Shown here: positions 36,823 to 45,707 of the stretch, piece by piece
Numbering within the stretch: the first letter of the stretch is position 1
How the letters are laid out: each line of letters opens with the position of its first letter
Assembly (NCBI GenBank): GCA_019753235.1
Contig: JAIELF010000033.1
Location: forward strand, 1 to 64,000
Source of the DNA: a bacterium
GTDB lineage: Bacteria > Planctomycetota > Planctomycetia > Kolteriales > Kolteriaceae
Length of the DNA stretch: 64,000 bases
Reading direction: 5' to 3'
Notes under the pieces: model-generated
The model's input: the letters and a program-made list of their open reading frames with translations, nothing else
Database searches by the model: none
Told to the model about the DNA's origin: nothing
Made by a program: the position numbers and the translations under genes

Positions 36823-37514
36823 AGAGTACATCGTCGCGATGGATGTTGTTGATCGCTCTTCTGGCAGTGGCGCGGATCGGTCAATCCTGGATCGGTGGAG
36901 TCGTGGAAACCATCGATGAAGGTCGGCCAAAAGAACTCGTTCGGCCACTGGAAAGCTTTCCCAAACGAATCGACGACTGGACCAGCGAAGATCAGATGCC
37001 GCGCCCCGAAGTGGTGGCCGCTCTCAAGGATGACCGGTTTCTTCAGCGGATTTATCGCCATCCCTCGGGCCTAGAGGTCACGCTCTTTTTCTGCCATTCA
37101 ACTTCGGGTCGCGACGCCTACCACTACCCAACCGTCTGCATGACTGGGCGCGGCTGGACTGAAGAAGAATCGCAGAGAACGACGCTGGATATCGACCAAA
37201 TAGACGCGGTTCTGCCGGCCCCTAAGACCCGCTTCCGGTTCATCAATGATCGCAAAGATCGGCAGCTTGTTTACTACTGGTACTACTTGATCGGCGAGAG
37301 CCGAATCGACGAAGCGATGCGCCGACTCAGTCAGTCATCACGACTATTTCTTCGTGGTCGAACCAATGCGGGTCTCACTGTTGAGATCTTCAGCGGCACG
37401 ACTTCGTCTCGAACCGAAGAGATCGACCGCTTCGCGTCTCGCGTGGCCGAGGAGCTCGTTCCGATGCTTCCCCCACACACTCGAGGTGAATGCGAACTGG
37501 GAGCGAATCTATGA
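36819..37514 (+). CDS. EpsI-like exosortase-associated protein (DUF3485)
   Basis: A 231-residue protein from the ATG at 36819, which overlaps the exosortase stop. An N-terminal membrane anchor (WMLLIALLAVARIG) is followed by LESFPKRIDDW (cf. LxxFPxxLGxW), then GLEVTLFFCHSTSGRDAYHYPTVCM (cf. HxPxxCxPGxGW) and TGRGWTEEES. These match the EpsI/DUF3485 family, which occurs fused or adjacent to exosortases in polysaccharide loci. The biochemical role is unknown. The final bases contain the RBS (GGGAG) of the next gene, and the stop overlaps that gene by ATGA. Confidence 0.88.
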   Translation: MKSTSSRWMLLIALLAVARIGQSWIGGVVETIDEGRPKELVRPLESFPKRIDDWTSEDQMPRPEVVAALKDDRFLQRIYRHPSGLEVTLFFCHSTSGRDAYHYPTVCMTGRGWTEEESQRTTLDIDQIDAVLPAPKTRFRFINDRKDRQLVYYWYYLIGESRIDEAMRRLSQSSRLFLRGRTNAGLTVEIFSGTTSSRTEEIDRFASRVAEELVPMLPPHTRGECELGANL

Positions 37515-38311
37515 GCCAAGCACCTAACACCTGGTTGGAACCATACCGCGAATTGGTCGCGAGCCGAGAGCTTCTCTACGAGCTGACAACCCGCGACCTT
37601 CGTATTCGCTACAAGCAGACGGCGCTCGGCACCGCGTGGGCTCTCTTCACGCCACTGGTGATGATGTTCATTTTCACACAGATTTTCGCGCGGGTCGCCA
37701 AAGTCGATACGTCGCCGATCCCGTACTCGATCTTTGTTTATTGCGGGCTCTTGCCATGGCAGTTCTTCTCGACGAGCCTGAAGAGCTCCGTGGACTCCCT
37801 CACCCGAAATCGACTTCTTGTCACGAAAATCTACATGCCGCGAGAAGTCTTTCCGATCTCGCAGGTTCTTTCGGCATTCGCCGACTTCCTCGTCGCCAGT
37901 ATCGTGCTAGCCGGTCTGATGCTCTGGCATGGCATCGCGCCCGCATCGACGATGTGGTTTGTCCCAGTGATTCTTCTTGTGCAAACATCCCTCACGATTG
38001 GCCTGGCGCTTCTCTTAAGTATGGGAAACCTCTTCTATCGCGATGTGAAGTATCTCTTTGAAGTCGGCCTCTTACTCTGGATGTTCGCCACCAGCGTCAT
38101 CTATCCCATTCAACTTGCGGGACCGTGGGCTTGGGTTCTTCATCTGAACCCGATGACCCCCATCATTGATGCGTACCGCAGCGTTTTGTTACTGGGGCAG
38201 TATCCCGACCCGGTTGGCTTCGGTTACGCGGCCGTCGTGGCGATCGCTCTTTTAGTGCTCGGAATGCGTTGGTTTCACGAATCTGAGTATCAGTTTGCGG
38301 AGAGCATCTAA
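37511..38311 (+). CDS. ABC-2 type polysaccharide export permease (Wzm/TagG-like)
   Basis: Inner-membrane permease that exports a lipid-linked polysaccharide with the ATPase encoded next. It is 266 residues from the ATG at 37511, preceded by GGGAG. The family start ELLYELTTRDLRIRYKQTALGTAWALFTPL is clear, followed by six hydrophobic helices, YSIFVYCGLLPWQFFS and FYRDVKYLFEVGLLLWMFATSVIYP. The C-terminal region NPMTPIIDAYRSVLLLG is typical of the family. It is 68 bases upstream of the ATPase start. Confidence 0.94.
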   Translation: MSQAPNTWLEPYRELVASRELLYELTTRDLRIRYKQTALGTAWALFTPLVMMFIFTQIFARVAKVDTSPIPYSIFVYCGLLPWQFFSTSLKSSVDSLTRNRLLVTKIYMPREVFPISQVLSAFADFLVASIVLAGLMLWHGIAPASTMWFVPVILLVQTSLTIGLALLLSMGNLFYRDVKYLFEVGLLLWMFATSVIYPIQLAGPWAWVLHLNPMTPIIDAYRSVLLLGQYPDPVGFGYAAVVAIALLVLGMRWFHESEYQFAESI

Positions 38312-38379
38312 CGACGGTGCCCCCTCGTCCAGGGAATCCGGGTGAAGCCAATGGTCAATTGCGAAGGGAGTCTCGCCGA

Positions 38380-39645
38380 ATGCCAGAAGTTCGTGTCGTC
38401 TTTGATGATGTCTGGAAGAAGTTTCGTCGAGGCGAACGCGCTAGAGCGCTGCGCGACTTGTGGCCAAGCTGGATGCGAACGCTGCAAGGAAAGAACCCCG
38501 CCTCCACCGAGTCATTGCAACGCGACGAGTTCTACAGCTTGAAGGGTGTCTCCTTCGAGGTGCCCGCCGGCGAATGTCTCGGCATCATCGGCCCCAACGG
38601 CGCGGGGAAGAGCACGATCCTCAAGTGCGCCTCCCGTATTCTTCGTCCCAATCGAGGTCACATCCGCGTCAACGGAAGAGTCTCGGCCCTGATCGAAGTC
38701 GGAGCTGGCTTTCATCCCGATCTCACGGGCAAAGAGAACGTCTTTCTCAATGGCACGATACTCGGCATGAAACGATCGGAGATTGCCGACCGCTTCGACC
38801 AGATCGTTGATTTCGCGGGACTGGCTGACTTCATTCACACGCCGGTCAAACGATACTCCTCGGGCATGTACGCTCGGCTTGGTTTTGCGGTCTCCGCTTT
38901 CATGGAGCCCGACGTCTTGTTGATCGATGAAGTTCTGAGCGTGGGGGATCTCGCATTCGCGCGTAAGTGCGAAAAGAAGATCAAGGAGATCTGCTCCGGC
39001 GATACCACCGTCCTTTTCATCAGCCATAATCTGGCCGCGGTCCGGTCGATCTGCAATCGCGTGATCGTGTTGGCCGGGGGAGAGGTTCGCTTTGATGGGC
39101 CGCCCGATCAAGCCATTCTCATGCATCATGATCTGACAACGGGCCCCTGCAACGAACAGTCAGGCTGGCATCCTGATATTGCTCAGCTTCGCTTCACCCT
39201 TCGCGATGCGATCGGCGCGCCGACGGCCAGTGCCGAACCAGGGGGCGTGATGACTGTCGATGCCGAGCTTGTCGCGAAGAACCCCATCCGCGAGGCAAGC
39301 ATCGGCTTTTTCCTTCGCGACGCCAACGATACCGAACTCTACTCGTGCACGATGGAGAGTCTCGGCACCGAGCCCATCGATTTGGCGGCGGGCGACGCGA
39401 TGCGGATTCGTTTTCGCATTGCCGTCAACCTCATTCCCGGCGAGTACTGGATCGGCTCGATGCTGCATGGCCGGCCCTCCAGCGAACACAAGCAGAGCGG
39501 CCGACTCTGCTTCGAGCACACGCCCAATCGAGCCCATTTGACTGTCGCGGGGGGAGCGGAGATCGGCGGCTGTGCCAATCTCTTCGCTTCGTGCGATCTT
39601 TCAACAGAGCCAGCGGCTGCTGTCCCTGCGAGTTTGTTGCGATGA
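38380..39645 (+). CDS. Polysaccharide ABC transporter ATPase with C-terminal Wzt-like domain
   Basis: A 421-residue ATP-binding subunit from the ATG at 38380, which has GAAGGGAG before it; upstream in-frame 38317 lacks this. The nucleotide-binding domain has Walker A GPNGAGKST, the Wzt/TagH marker VSALIEVGAGFHPDLTGKENV, signature YSSGMYARLGFAVSA, Walker B VLLIDEVLSVGD and the switch His in FISHNL. From about residue 265 a beta-rich C-terminal domain (about 150 residues) resembles the Wzt carbohydrate-binding domain, which recognises the finished, capped glycan. That implies substrate selection at export. It pairs with the Wzm-like permease just upstream. Confidence 0.93.
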   Translation: MPEVRVVFDDVWKKFRRGERARALRDLWPSWMRTLQGKNPASTESLQRDEFYSLKGVSFEVPAGECLGIIGPNGAGKSTILKCASRILRPNRGHIRVNGRVSALIEVGAGFHPDLTGKENVFLNGTILGMKRSEIADRFDQIVDFAGLADFIHTPVKRYSSGMYARLGFAVSAFMEPDVLLIDEVLSVGDLAFARKCEKKIKEICSGDTTVLFISHNLAAVRSICNRVIVLAGGEVRFDGPPDQAILMHHDLTTGPCNEQSGWHPDIAQLRFTLRDAIGAPTASAEPGGVMTVDAELVAKNPIREASIGFFLRDANDTELYSCTMESLGTEPIDLAAGDAMRIRFRIAVNLIPGEYWIGSMLHGRPSSEHKQSGRLCFEHTPNRAHLTVAGGAEIGGCANLFASCDLSTEPAAAVPASLLR

Positions 39646-39666
39646 GCACCATCGAGGAGTAGTGTC

Positions 39667-40647
39667 ATGATCATGTCACTCGAAAGCGCGACCCTCGAAT
39701 CCGACGGAAGAACTCGTCTTCCGCACGTGGCAGTCGTCATTGTCAACTATCGCACACCGCTCGAAACGATCGCGTGCGTCAAATCTTTGGCCTGGCAGAC
39801 GCATTCGAATCTATCGGTGATCGTCGTCGATAACGACTCGCCGGACGGCTCCGCCGAACTGCTCGACGCGGAGCTTTCCAATGTCGAGCTGATTCGCGCC
39901 CCGAAGAACGGCGGCTACACGAGTGGCAACAACCTCGGTATCGAGTCGGCACTCGCCCATGGAGCGGACTACGTCTTAGTGCTCAATCCCGACACCCGGG
40001 CTCTTAACGATTGTTTCATCGCCCGCTTGATCGAGTTTGCAGAATCTCATCCGGACGTTGCCGCCGTCGGCCCGCGCGTTCATCTACGACAGGTCGGCCA
40101 CGTACAGAACACCATTCTCGAATTTCCCTGGCTGACCCGTCGCGTCGGCGGCGTCATGAAGAGAATCGCTGGTCGCCGATTACCCGCCCGATCGGGAAAC
40201 GACCCTCGGCCCGCCGAGGTCCTCAACGGTGTTTGTGTTCTCTTCCGAGCCGAAGCCCTCTTTGATGTCGGCACATTTGATGAGCGAACTTTCGCGTACA
40301 TTGAAGATGTCGATTGGGGCTACCGCGCCGCCGAGAACGGTTGGCTTCTTTGGTATCTTCCCGTTGATTCCATCGTTCACGAACAGAAAGAAGCGGGCTA
40401 CGACCGAGGATCCATGGTCGATTTTCTGCTCAAACGGAACACGCTCTATTTCCTCTTGAAGCATCGAAAGCCGGTCCAAGCTGCTGCGTACACTTTGTCA
40501 ACGCTCTCCTTGGGATTGGCTCATTGGGGCATGCGTCGATTGAGAGATCGTCGATGGCTCACGGGGCTCGCTCGTGCCTACGGAGGACTTTGGCTGGGGC
40601 GCTGGGATGCTGTCATGGGTCGGCCCAACCTTGAGAGACATCCATGA
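39667..40647 (+). CDS. Glycosyltransferase family 2 (rhamnosyltransferase WbbL-like)
   Basis: A 326-residue GT-A enzyme with a GAGGAG RBS before ATG 39667. It has VAVVIVNYRTPLETIACVKSL at the start, the nucleotide-binding VVDNDSPDGS, the family signature NGGYTSGNNLGI, and the metal-binding VLVLNPDTRA. VLNGVCVLFRAEALFDVGTFDERTF and YIEDVDWGYRAAENGW are strong marks of the dTDP-rhamnosyl transferase-like subgroup. It would add a sugar to the growing repeat unit on the cytoplasmic face. A C-terminal helix may touch the membrane. The stop overlaps the next gene by ATGA. Confidence 0.92.
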   Translation: MIMSLESATLESDGRTRLPHVAVVIVNYRTPLETIACVKSLAWQTHSNLSVIVVDNDSPDGSAELLDAELSNVELIRAPKNGGYTSGNNLGIESALAHGADYVLVLNPDTRALNDCFIARLIEFAESHPDVAAVGPRVHLRQVGHVQNTILEFPWLTRRVGGVMKRIAGRRLPARSGNDPRPAEVLNGVCVLFRAEALFDVGTFDERTFAYIEDVDWGYRAAENGWLLWYLPVDSIVHEQKEAGYDRGSMVDFLLKRNTLYFLLKHRKPVQAAAYTLSTLSLGLAHWGMRRLRDRRWLTGLARAYGGLWLGRWDAVMGRPNLERHP

Positions 40648-41906
40648 AAACAACCATGCAGCGTGACATCTCGAACATCACCGATCGGTCAGCAGCAGGG
40701 CAACGAGAAGATCGCCCGCAGCATGCTTACCCTGCCCGTCGCACGCGAAAGATCGCCATCGTGACGGGGCTTCCCGCCCCCTATCGTGAGCCGGTCTTTG
40801 CCGAGCTTGCTCAAAGGGCCGACATCGTTCTACGAGTCTTTTACGCCTCGACCGGTCATGACGACGTCGGCTGGTCACCGCAACCGACCCGACGAGAGTA
40901 CGACCATCTCTTCCTGCGAAATTACATGCCCGCGCGCGGTCGAAGACTTCCGTTGATCGGATATCTGAGCTTGGGATTGCCATCCGAACTTCGGCGATTC
41001 GACCCAGACTATCTCATCATCTACGGCTACAACCAGCTTTCGCAGCTTTTGGCAATCGAGTTTGCGCTTCGTCGACGAGTTCCATTCGCACTCCGAAGTG
41101 ATTCTAATGCCTTGCTCGATACGCGAGTCGATTGGCGAAGCCAACTTCGTCGCCGGCTGGTCCGTTCGATCGTCCGTCGCGCCCACGGGGTTCTTCCCGT
41201 TGGCCGACTGAATCAGCTCTTCTGGGAGCGACTAGGAGCGAGGCCCTCGCAGATATTCTCGGCTCCTTATGCCGTGAATAACGAGGCGATCGCGTCGACT
41301 GCGGCGAGTCAAACGCGGGATTCGCTTGGACCGATCCGCCTTCTCTACGTCGGTCGGCTTCTTCCGCGAAAAGGAGTCGATTTACTCCTGCATGCTTTCA
41401 ATCGGCTTGTCGAAGAGGCGGATGTTACGTTGACGCTCGTGGGCGAAGGACCGATCCGTGCGGAACTCGAACAACTCTCGTCGGCAAAAGCTCGTGAGCG
41501 GATCACCTGGCGGGGAAAGCTTGCCAATGAGGATGTCTTGGCTGAGCTCGGCCGGGCCGAACTGCTCGTTCTCCCCTCTCGCTACGAGCCCTGGGGTTTG
41601 GTCGTCAACGAAGCAATGGCGGCCGGTCTACCGGTCGTCGCCCATGCGAACGTCGGCGCAGCGGTCGACTTGATTCAACCCGGCGTCACGGGATGGCTAT
41701 TCGATCATCTGACCGCGGATGATCTCTTTCATGTGCTCAAAAGCGGGGTCGGCGATCGCGATCAACTTCGCGAGATGGGACACGCGGCACAAGACCGCAT
41801 CGCTCGTTGGTCGATTGCCGCCACCGTCGATGGCATGTTGGCGGCCATGGATGATGCATGCCCGGCAACTCCTGTCAGGGCAACGAAGGAGTCCGTCGAT
41901 GCATGA
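40644..41906 (+). CDS. Glycosyltransferase family 4 (group 1)
   Basis: A 420-residue GT-B enzyme starting within the stop of the preceding gene. The N-terminal Rossmann domain starts at about residue 37 (KIAIVTGLPAPYREPVF). The C-terminal domain shows IRLLYVGRLLPRKGVDLLLHAF, LTLVGEGP, and the nucleotide-sugar E-x7-E region PSRYEPWGLVVNEAMAAGLPVVA. It is an inverting-or-retaining sugar transferase acting in the same pathway; donor and acceptor cannot be read from sequence. The first 35 residues are a basic, low-complexity extension. Confidence 0.92.
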   Translation: MKTTMQRDISNITDRSAAGQREDRPQHAYPARRTRKIAIVTGLPAPYREPVFAELAQRADIVLRVFYASTGHDDVGWSPQPTRREYDHLFLRNYMPARGRRLPLIGYLSLGLPSELRRFDPDYLIIYGYNQLSQLLAIEFALRRRVPFALRSDSNALLDTRVDWRSQLRRRLVRSIVRRAHGVLPVGRLNQLFWERLGARPSQIFSAPYAVNNEAIASTAASQTRDSLGPIRLLYVGRLLPRKGVDLLLHAFNRLVEEADVTLTLVGEGPIRAELEQLSSAKARERITWRGKLANEDVLAELGRAELLVLPSRYEPWGLVVNEAMAAGLPVVAHANVGAAVDLIQPGVTGWLFDHLTADDLFHVLKSGVGDRDQLREMGHAAQDRIARWSIAATVDGMLAAMDDACPATPVRATKESVDA

Positions 41907-43287
41907 CATCTCGATGGGCCAACCCGAGAAGGGTTCTTTTCTCGGCCTCTTCATCAGTCCGTTCTCGATGATTCTCTTCGTCTATCTGGCGTGCATGATT
42001 AGTGTGAGCTTCGACATCCCCGCGATTCATGATGCTGCCATTCTCGCTCGCTGGCCGATACTCGGTTTGATGGCGCTCGTGGGCCTGGTGCCAGCCATCA
42101 CGCATGGGGTTGTTCGAAGCACGCCGATTCTTTGGATGGGAATATTTCTGCTTGTCGCTGGGCTGAGTTCCCTATGGACGATCGACTTCGAGTACACCGC
42201 GATGCGAGTCTTTTCGCTGATTCTTCTGTACATCGCGGCATTGATCGGGTGGGCTTCGTATGTTCGAACACCACGGCATGCGTCGAACGTCTTCGATGTT
42301 TTATTCCTGATCGCTTCGCTCACCGCGGTGGGAGGATTTCTCTTTCGCATGGGTGACTTGGGGGGCGAAGGTCGTTACGTCGGATTGCACAACCGAGCCA
42401 CTGGCGCGGGGAGCTATGCTGCCTTGTTTCTGCCGATCATCATCTATCAGGCCCGGTACCGATTTCGTGGGCTCCCAGCGATCTTTTCGTGGATGGTGAT
42501 TTTCGCGCTTCTAGGACAGATTGTTCTCTCTGGCGCTCGCGTGGCGCTCGTCGTCAGCCTGCTGGTTTGCTTTGCCTTGTGGTTTGATTTTTATGGCAAG
42601 AGAGCATTGGTGGCGTTGATCCTGTTGTCAGTGATCGCGCCGATCCCGATCATTCTCGATCAAAGACAAGCGGACAAAGTGGAAGAGAGATCTCGTCGGC
42701 TCATTCGTGCTGAGTCACTGGGAACCTTCACCGGGCGACTGGACCGATGGAAGTTCGGTATCGAGAAATGGACCGAACGACCGATCATTGGCTTCGGGTT
42801 CGGCTCGTCTCGAACGTTGGCGAGCATCGATCAACCCTGGCGATTTCGCCTCGAACCGGGCGAAGTCTTCAACCTCCATAGTGATCAAGTCGAAGCCCTG
42901 CTTGATCTGGGCGTGATGGGGGCAACGCCTTTTGTCCTCTTCTGGATCAGTGTGGGCCTTCTCGCTTGGAAGATCATTCTTCGCCCGCGCGACGAAGCCC
43001 GTCAGCGCGGTATCGCAGCCTTGGGAGGAACGGTTTACGCATTTGCCGACACCTTTATGCACGGCGGATTCTTGGCCGCGGGGGGAGGGGTGTCATCGTT
43101 TTCATGGATGATGGTAGCGATCCTCTCGACGATGGCGCTTTCCCCGATTCGCTCCGCCGACGATGACCATCACACAACTCCCCCTCCGCGAGAAACGCGA
43201 CCTCGGTCGGCTCGGCCCGCTCGTCAAGCTCGGCAAGTTCGGCGGGAAACGCTCCCTTCTGTGAGCAGTATTCTTCCCGTGCGATGA
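41899..43287 (+). CDS. O-antigen ligase family membrane protein (Wzy_C)
   Basis: A 462-residue polytopic protein. The ATG at 41899 has AAGGAG eight bases before it and overlaps the end of the preceding gene; longer in-frame starts run into that gene. It has about ten to twelve hydrophobic segments, LSGARVALVVSLLVC in the mid region, the RPIIGFGFGSSRT motif, and FNLHSDQVEALLDLGVMG matching the H-x-x-x-x-x-x-L-x-x-x-G active loop. It has a 40-residue Pro/Arg/His-rich cytoplasmic-looking tail. It would polymerise the glycan or ligate it to its carrier. It is the second such protein in the locus. Confidence 0.85.
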   Translation: MHDISMGQPEKGSFLGLFISPFSMILFVYLACMISVSFDIPAIHDAAILARWPILGLMALVGLVPAITHGVVRSTPILWMGIFLLVAGLSSLWTIDFEYTAMRVFSLILLYIAALIGWASYVRTPRHASNVFDVLFLIASLTAVGGFLFRMGDLGGEGRYVGLHNRATGAGSYAALFLPIIIYQARYRFRGLPAIFSWMVIFALLGQIVLSGARVALVVSLLVCFALWFDFYGKRALVALILLSVIAPIPIILDQRQADKVEERSRRLIRAESLGTFTGRLDRWKFGIEKWTERPIIGFGFGSSRTLASIDQPWRFRLEPGEVFNLHSDQVEALLDLGVMGATPFVLFWISVGLLAWKIILRPRDEARQRGIAALGGTVYAFADTFMHGGFLAAGGGVSSFSWMMVAILSTMALSPIRSADDDHHTTPPPRETRPRSARPARQARQVRRETLPSVSSILPVR

Positions 43288-43391
43288 AGGATCCATGGGA
43301 AAGAAGCGTGATTTACAGACTTACGCGGACATGCTAGAGATAGAGTCGAACGATCAGCCCCGCACAAGCAGCAAGGATGAGGCTTCGGGTC

Positions 43392-44603
43392 ATGGCGAAA
43401 ATCTTGGTCCATGCATTGGCGGCAACCGCGGGCGGCGGGATCACCTACCTTCGTCAACTTCTTTCGTACTTGGCCGACAAAGGTCAAGAGCATCAGTGGA
43501 TTGCACTCCTGCCGACCGGCTCGGCCATCGAATGCCCCGATGTTCCGCACCTCTCCCGTATCGTGCCGACATCCGCCCGAACACCGGTCGGCAGACTCTG
43601 GTTTGATCAACGATCTCTTCGGCAGATCATCGCTCGCGAACGGATTGATCTCCTTCTGGCAACGGCGAATTTCGGCATGATCCGTCCGCCCGTGCCGCAG
43701 GTTCTGCTGAATCGCAACGCCCTCTATTTTTCAAGCGAACACCTTGCCGAGCTTCGAACTCGCAAAGAGTACCGCACGTTGATGGCAACGCTGGCCCGAA
43801 GGCAGATGGCGATTGCATCGATCCGGTCCAGTTCCGTCAACGTTGTTCCAACCGAGGCGTTCGGACGACAGATTCTGGAATCGATTGGACGACCTCTGTC
43901 CCGACCGATGGAAGTGGTTCCGTTCGGATTCGATCGAAATGCCTATCAGCGATCTCTCAGCGAGGAGAGTCGCCAGCGGATGTTGTCGAGATTGTCGCCG
44001 GTCGAAGGTGTTCGCCGAGTTCTTCTGGTAAGTCATTACAACTACTTCCGCAACTTTGAAACGCTGATTCGCGCGATGGCGATCCTTCGCAAGCAACACC
44101 GACACACGGGACCGGTCGAGTTGATCTTGACGACTCGGCTCGAGCAAGGGCTTCGGCAGCACCGTTACGACACCTCTTTCGCGGCCCGCTTAGTCGACGA
44201 GCTTGGCCTTGCCGACATCGTCACCATGCTTGGCACGGTGGCTTCGCACGATCTGGCGAATCTCTATCCCCTGGCCGATGTTGTCGTCTGTCCGTCGTAT
44301 GCCGAGTCGTTCGGCCATCCGATGGTGGAAGCGATGGCATGTGCCCGTCCGATCGTCGCAGCAGACCGAGCGGTGCATCGAGAAATCTGCGGGCCGGCGG
44401 CTCTCTACTTTTCAACGTTTGATCCGGAACAACTTGCTTATCGGATCGGCCAAATACTCGATGATCATCAACTTGCCCATTCGCTCGCGAAACAAGGAGC
44501 ACAACGGGCAAGCGAGTTTCAATGGGATGACCACTTCGAACGAATTCGGCACCTGATGATCTCGACCCTGCCGACTTCCGCAAGGACTCAACATCATGCT
44601 TGA
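43392..44603 (+). CDS. Glycosyltransferase family 4 (group 1)
   Basis: A 403-residue GT-B enzyme. ATG 43392 is favoured by homology (MAKILVHALAATAGGGITYL); an in-frame ATG at 43377 adds five residues. Visible parts are a glycine-rich N-terminal loop GGGITYLRQLLSYL, the interdomain PMEVVPFGFD, RRVLLVSHYNYFRNFETLIRAM, and the nucleotide-sugar motif PSYAESFGHPMVEAMACARPIVAADRAVHREI. The layout resembles mannosyl- or glucosyltransferases of exopolysaccharide loci. A gap of about 100 bases precedes it, the largest within this part of the locus. Confidence 0.92.
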   Translation: MAKILVHALAATAGGGITYLRQLLSYLADKGQEHQWIALLPTGSAIECPDVPHLSRIVPTSARTPVGRLWFDQRSLRQIIARERIDLLLATANFGMIRPPVPQVLLNRNALYFSSEHLAELRTRKEYRTLMATLARRQMAIASIRSSSVNVVPTEAFGRQILESIGRPLSRPMEVVPFGFDRNAYQRSLSEESRQRMLSRLSPVEGVRRVLLVSHYNYFRNFETLIRAMAILRKQHRHTGPVELILTTRLEQGLRQHRYDTSFAARLVDELGLADIVTMLGTVASHDLANLYPLADVVVCPSYAESFGHPMVEAMACARPIVAADRAVHREICGPAALYFSTFDPEQLAYRIGQILDDHQLAHSLAKQGAQRASEFQWDDHFERIRHLMISTLPTSARTQHHA

Positions 44604-45555
44604 TCAACAACTTGCCCCGGTCCGTCGTTCGTCGATATCCACGGACCGTGTCCCGGTCTCGGTGGTCATCCCGGTTCTTAACGAGGAGCGGAACATTGCC
44701 GCCTGCATTGCCAGTGTGGCGTGGGCCGACGAGATTTTCGTGGTCGACTCGGGTAGTCGCGACAAGACGGTCGCCTTGGCCGACGATCTCGGGGCAGAGG
44801 TTGTTTCCTTTCGTTATGAGGTGGGTGGGCCACGCAAGAAGAATTGGTCGCTGGACAACTTACCCTTTCGCCATGAATGGGTTCTGCTCGTTGATGCCGA
44901 CGAGCGAATCACGCCGGAGCTAGAGGAGGAGATTCGCGCACTCTTCGATCGCGGGCCGACATGCCGAGGTTATTACCTCAATCGGATGCATCTCTTTCTG
45001 GGTCGATGGCTTCGCCATGGCGGAAATTATCCAAGCTGGAATCTTCGTTTGCTTCGCCGGGACGCTGGTCGATACGAACGGCTCGGTACCGAGGATCTGC
45101 AGAGCGCCGGCGATGTCGAAGTCCACGAGCACATCTTGCTGGATGGACCGGCAGGTTACTTGAATGCTCCGATGCTGCACGAAGATTTTAAGGACCTTTC
45201 CCATTTCATCGATCGGCACAATCGATACTCGACTTGGGATGCGCGCATGCGAGAGGTTCTCCAATCGGGGACGGATAGGATCGACTCGATCCCGAGCAAG
45301 TTCTCCGGATCGCCGGTCGAACGTAAAAGGTGGCTGAAGAAATGGTGGGTCCATCTCCCCTTCAAGCCGTTGCTCCGATTTCTCTACATGTACGTGGTTC
45401 AGTGTGGGTTTCTCGACGGAAAAGCCGGCTTCTACTATTCTGCCTTCAAAGCCGTGCAAGAGTTTCACATCAGCGCCAAAATCTACGAGCAAAGCCTTCG
45501 GTCTGACAAGGACAAGACCCATCCTCCGCAGAACGCCAACAACGGAAAGTGTTGA
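44596..45555 (+). CDS. Glycosyltransferase family 2 (WaaE/KdtX-like)
   Basis: A 319-residue GT-A enzyme that overlaps the preceding gene by 8 bases. Signature elements: VSVVIPVLNEERNIAACIASV, WADEIFVVDSGSRDKTVALA, the metal-binding VLLVDADERITPELEEEI, and GGNYPSWNLRLLRRDAGRYE. These match the LPS core beta-glucosyltransferase (WaaE/KdtX) group. A C-terminal basic/hydrophobic stretch (WWVHLPFKPLLRFLYMYVV) probably contacts the membrane. It is the last glycosyltransferase of the run. Confidence 0.92.
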   Translation: MLDQQLAPVRRSSISTDRVPVSVVIPVLNEERNIAACIASVAWADEIFVVDSGSRDKTVALADDLGAEVVSFRYEVGGPRKKNWSLDNLPFRHEWVLLVDADERITPELEEEIRALFDRGPTCRGYYLNRMHLFLGRWLRHGGNYPSWNLRLLRRDAGRYERLGTEDLQSAGDVEVHEHILLDGPAGYLNAPMLHEDFKDLSHFIDRHNRYSTWDARMREVLQSGTDRIDSIPSKFSGSPVERKRWLKKWWVHLPFKPLLRFLYMYVVQCGFLDGKAGFYYSAFKAVQEFHISAKIYEQSLRSDKDKTHPPQNANNGKC

Positions 45556-45661
45556 TTTCATCGAACGAGTTTCGCAAGGCGTTGGCTCGTCGCGTGCCAG
45601 ATAGGTATCTTGTAACGTATCGCGAACAAGGGTGCCGGCCGTCGCGTGCTAAAAGCGACAG

Positions 45662-45680
45662 GGGCGATCGAAGATCGCCC
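45662..45680 (+). other. Perfect hairpin in the leader of the TIGR03790 gene
   Basis: GGGCGATC (45662-45669) pairs with GATCGCCC (45673-45680) around a GAA triloop. No U-tract follows. It sits 28 bases before the ATG at 45708, between the glycosyltransferase operon and the next gene. It could modulate readthrough or translation. Confidence 0.4.
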
Positions 45681-45707
45681 GGCGGCCCCTTCCGTAGGGA
45701 GGATGCG

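Noticed and set aside
43295-43606. 103-codon plus-strand open frame with AAGGATCC before its ATG
   Set aside because: It overlaps the start of the glycosyltransferase gene in another frame and turns into low-quality sequence after about 30 residues. The real coding signal is the glycosyltransferase frame.
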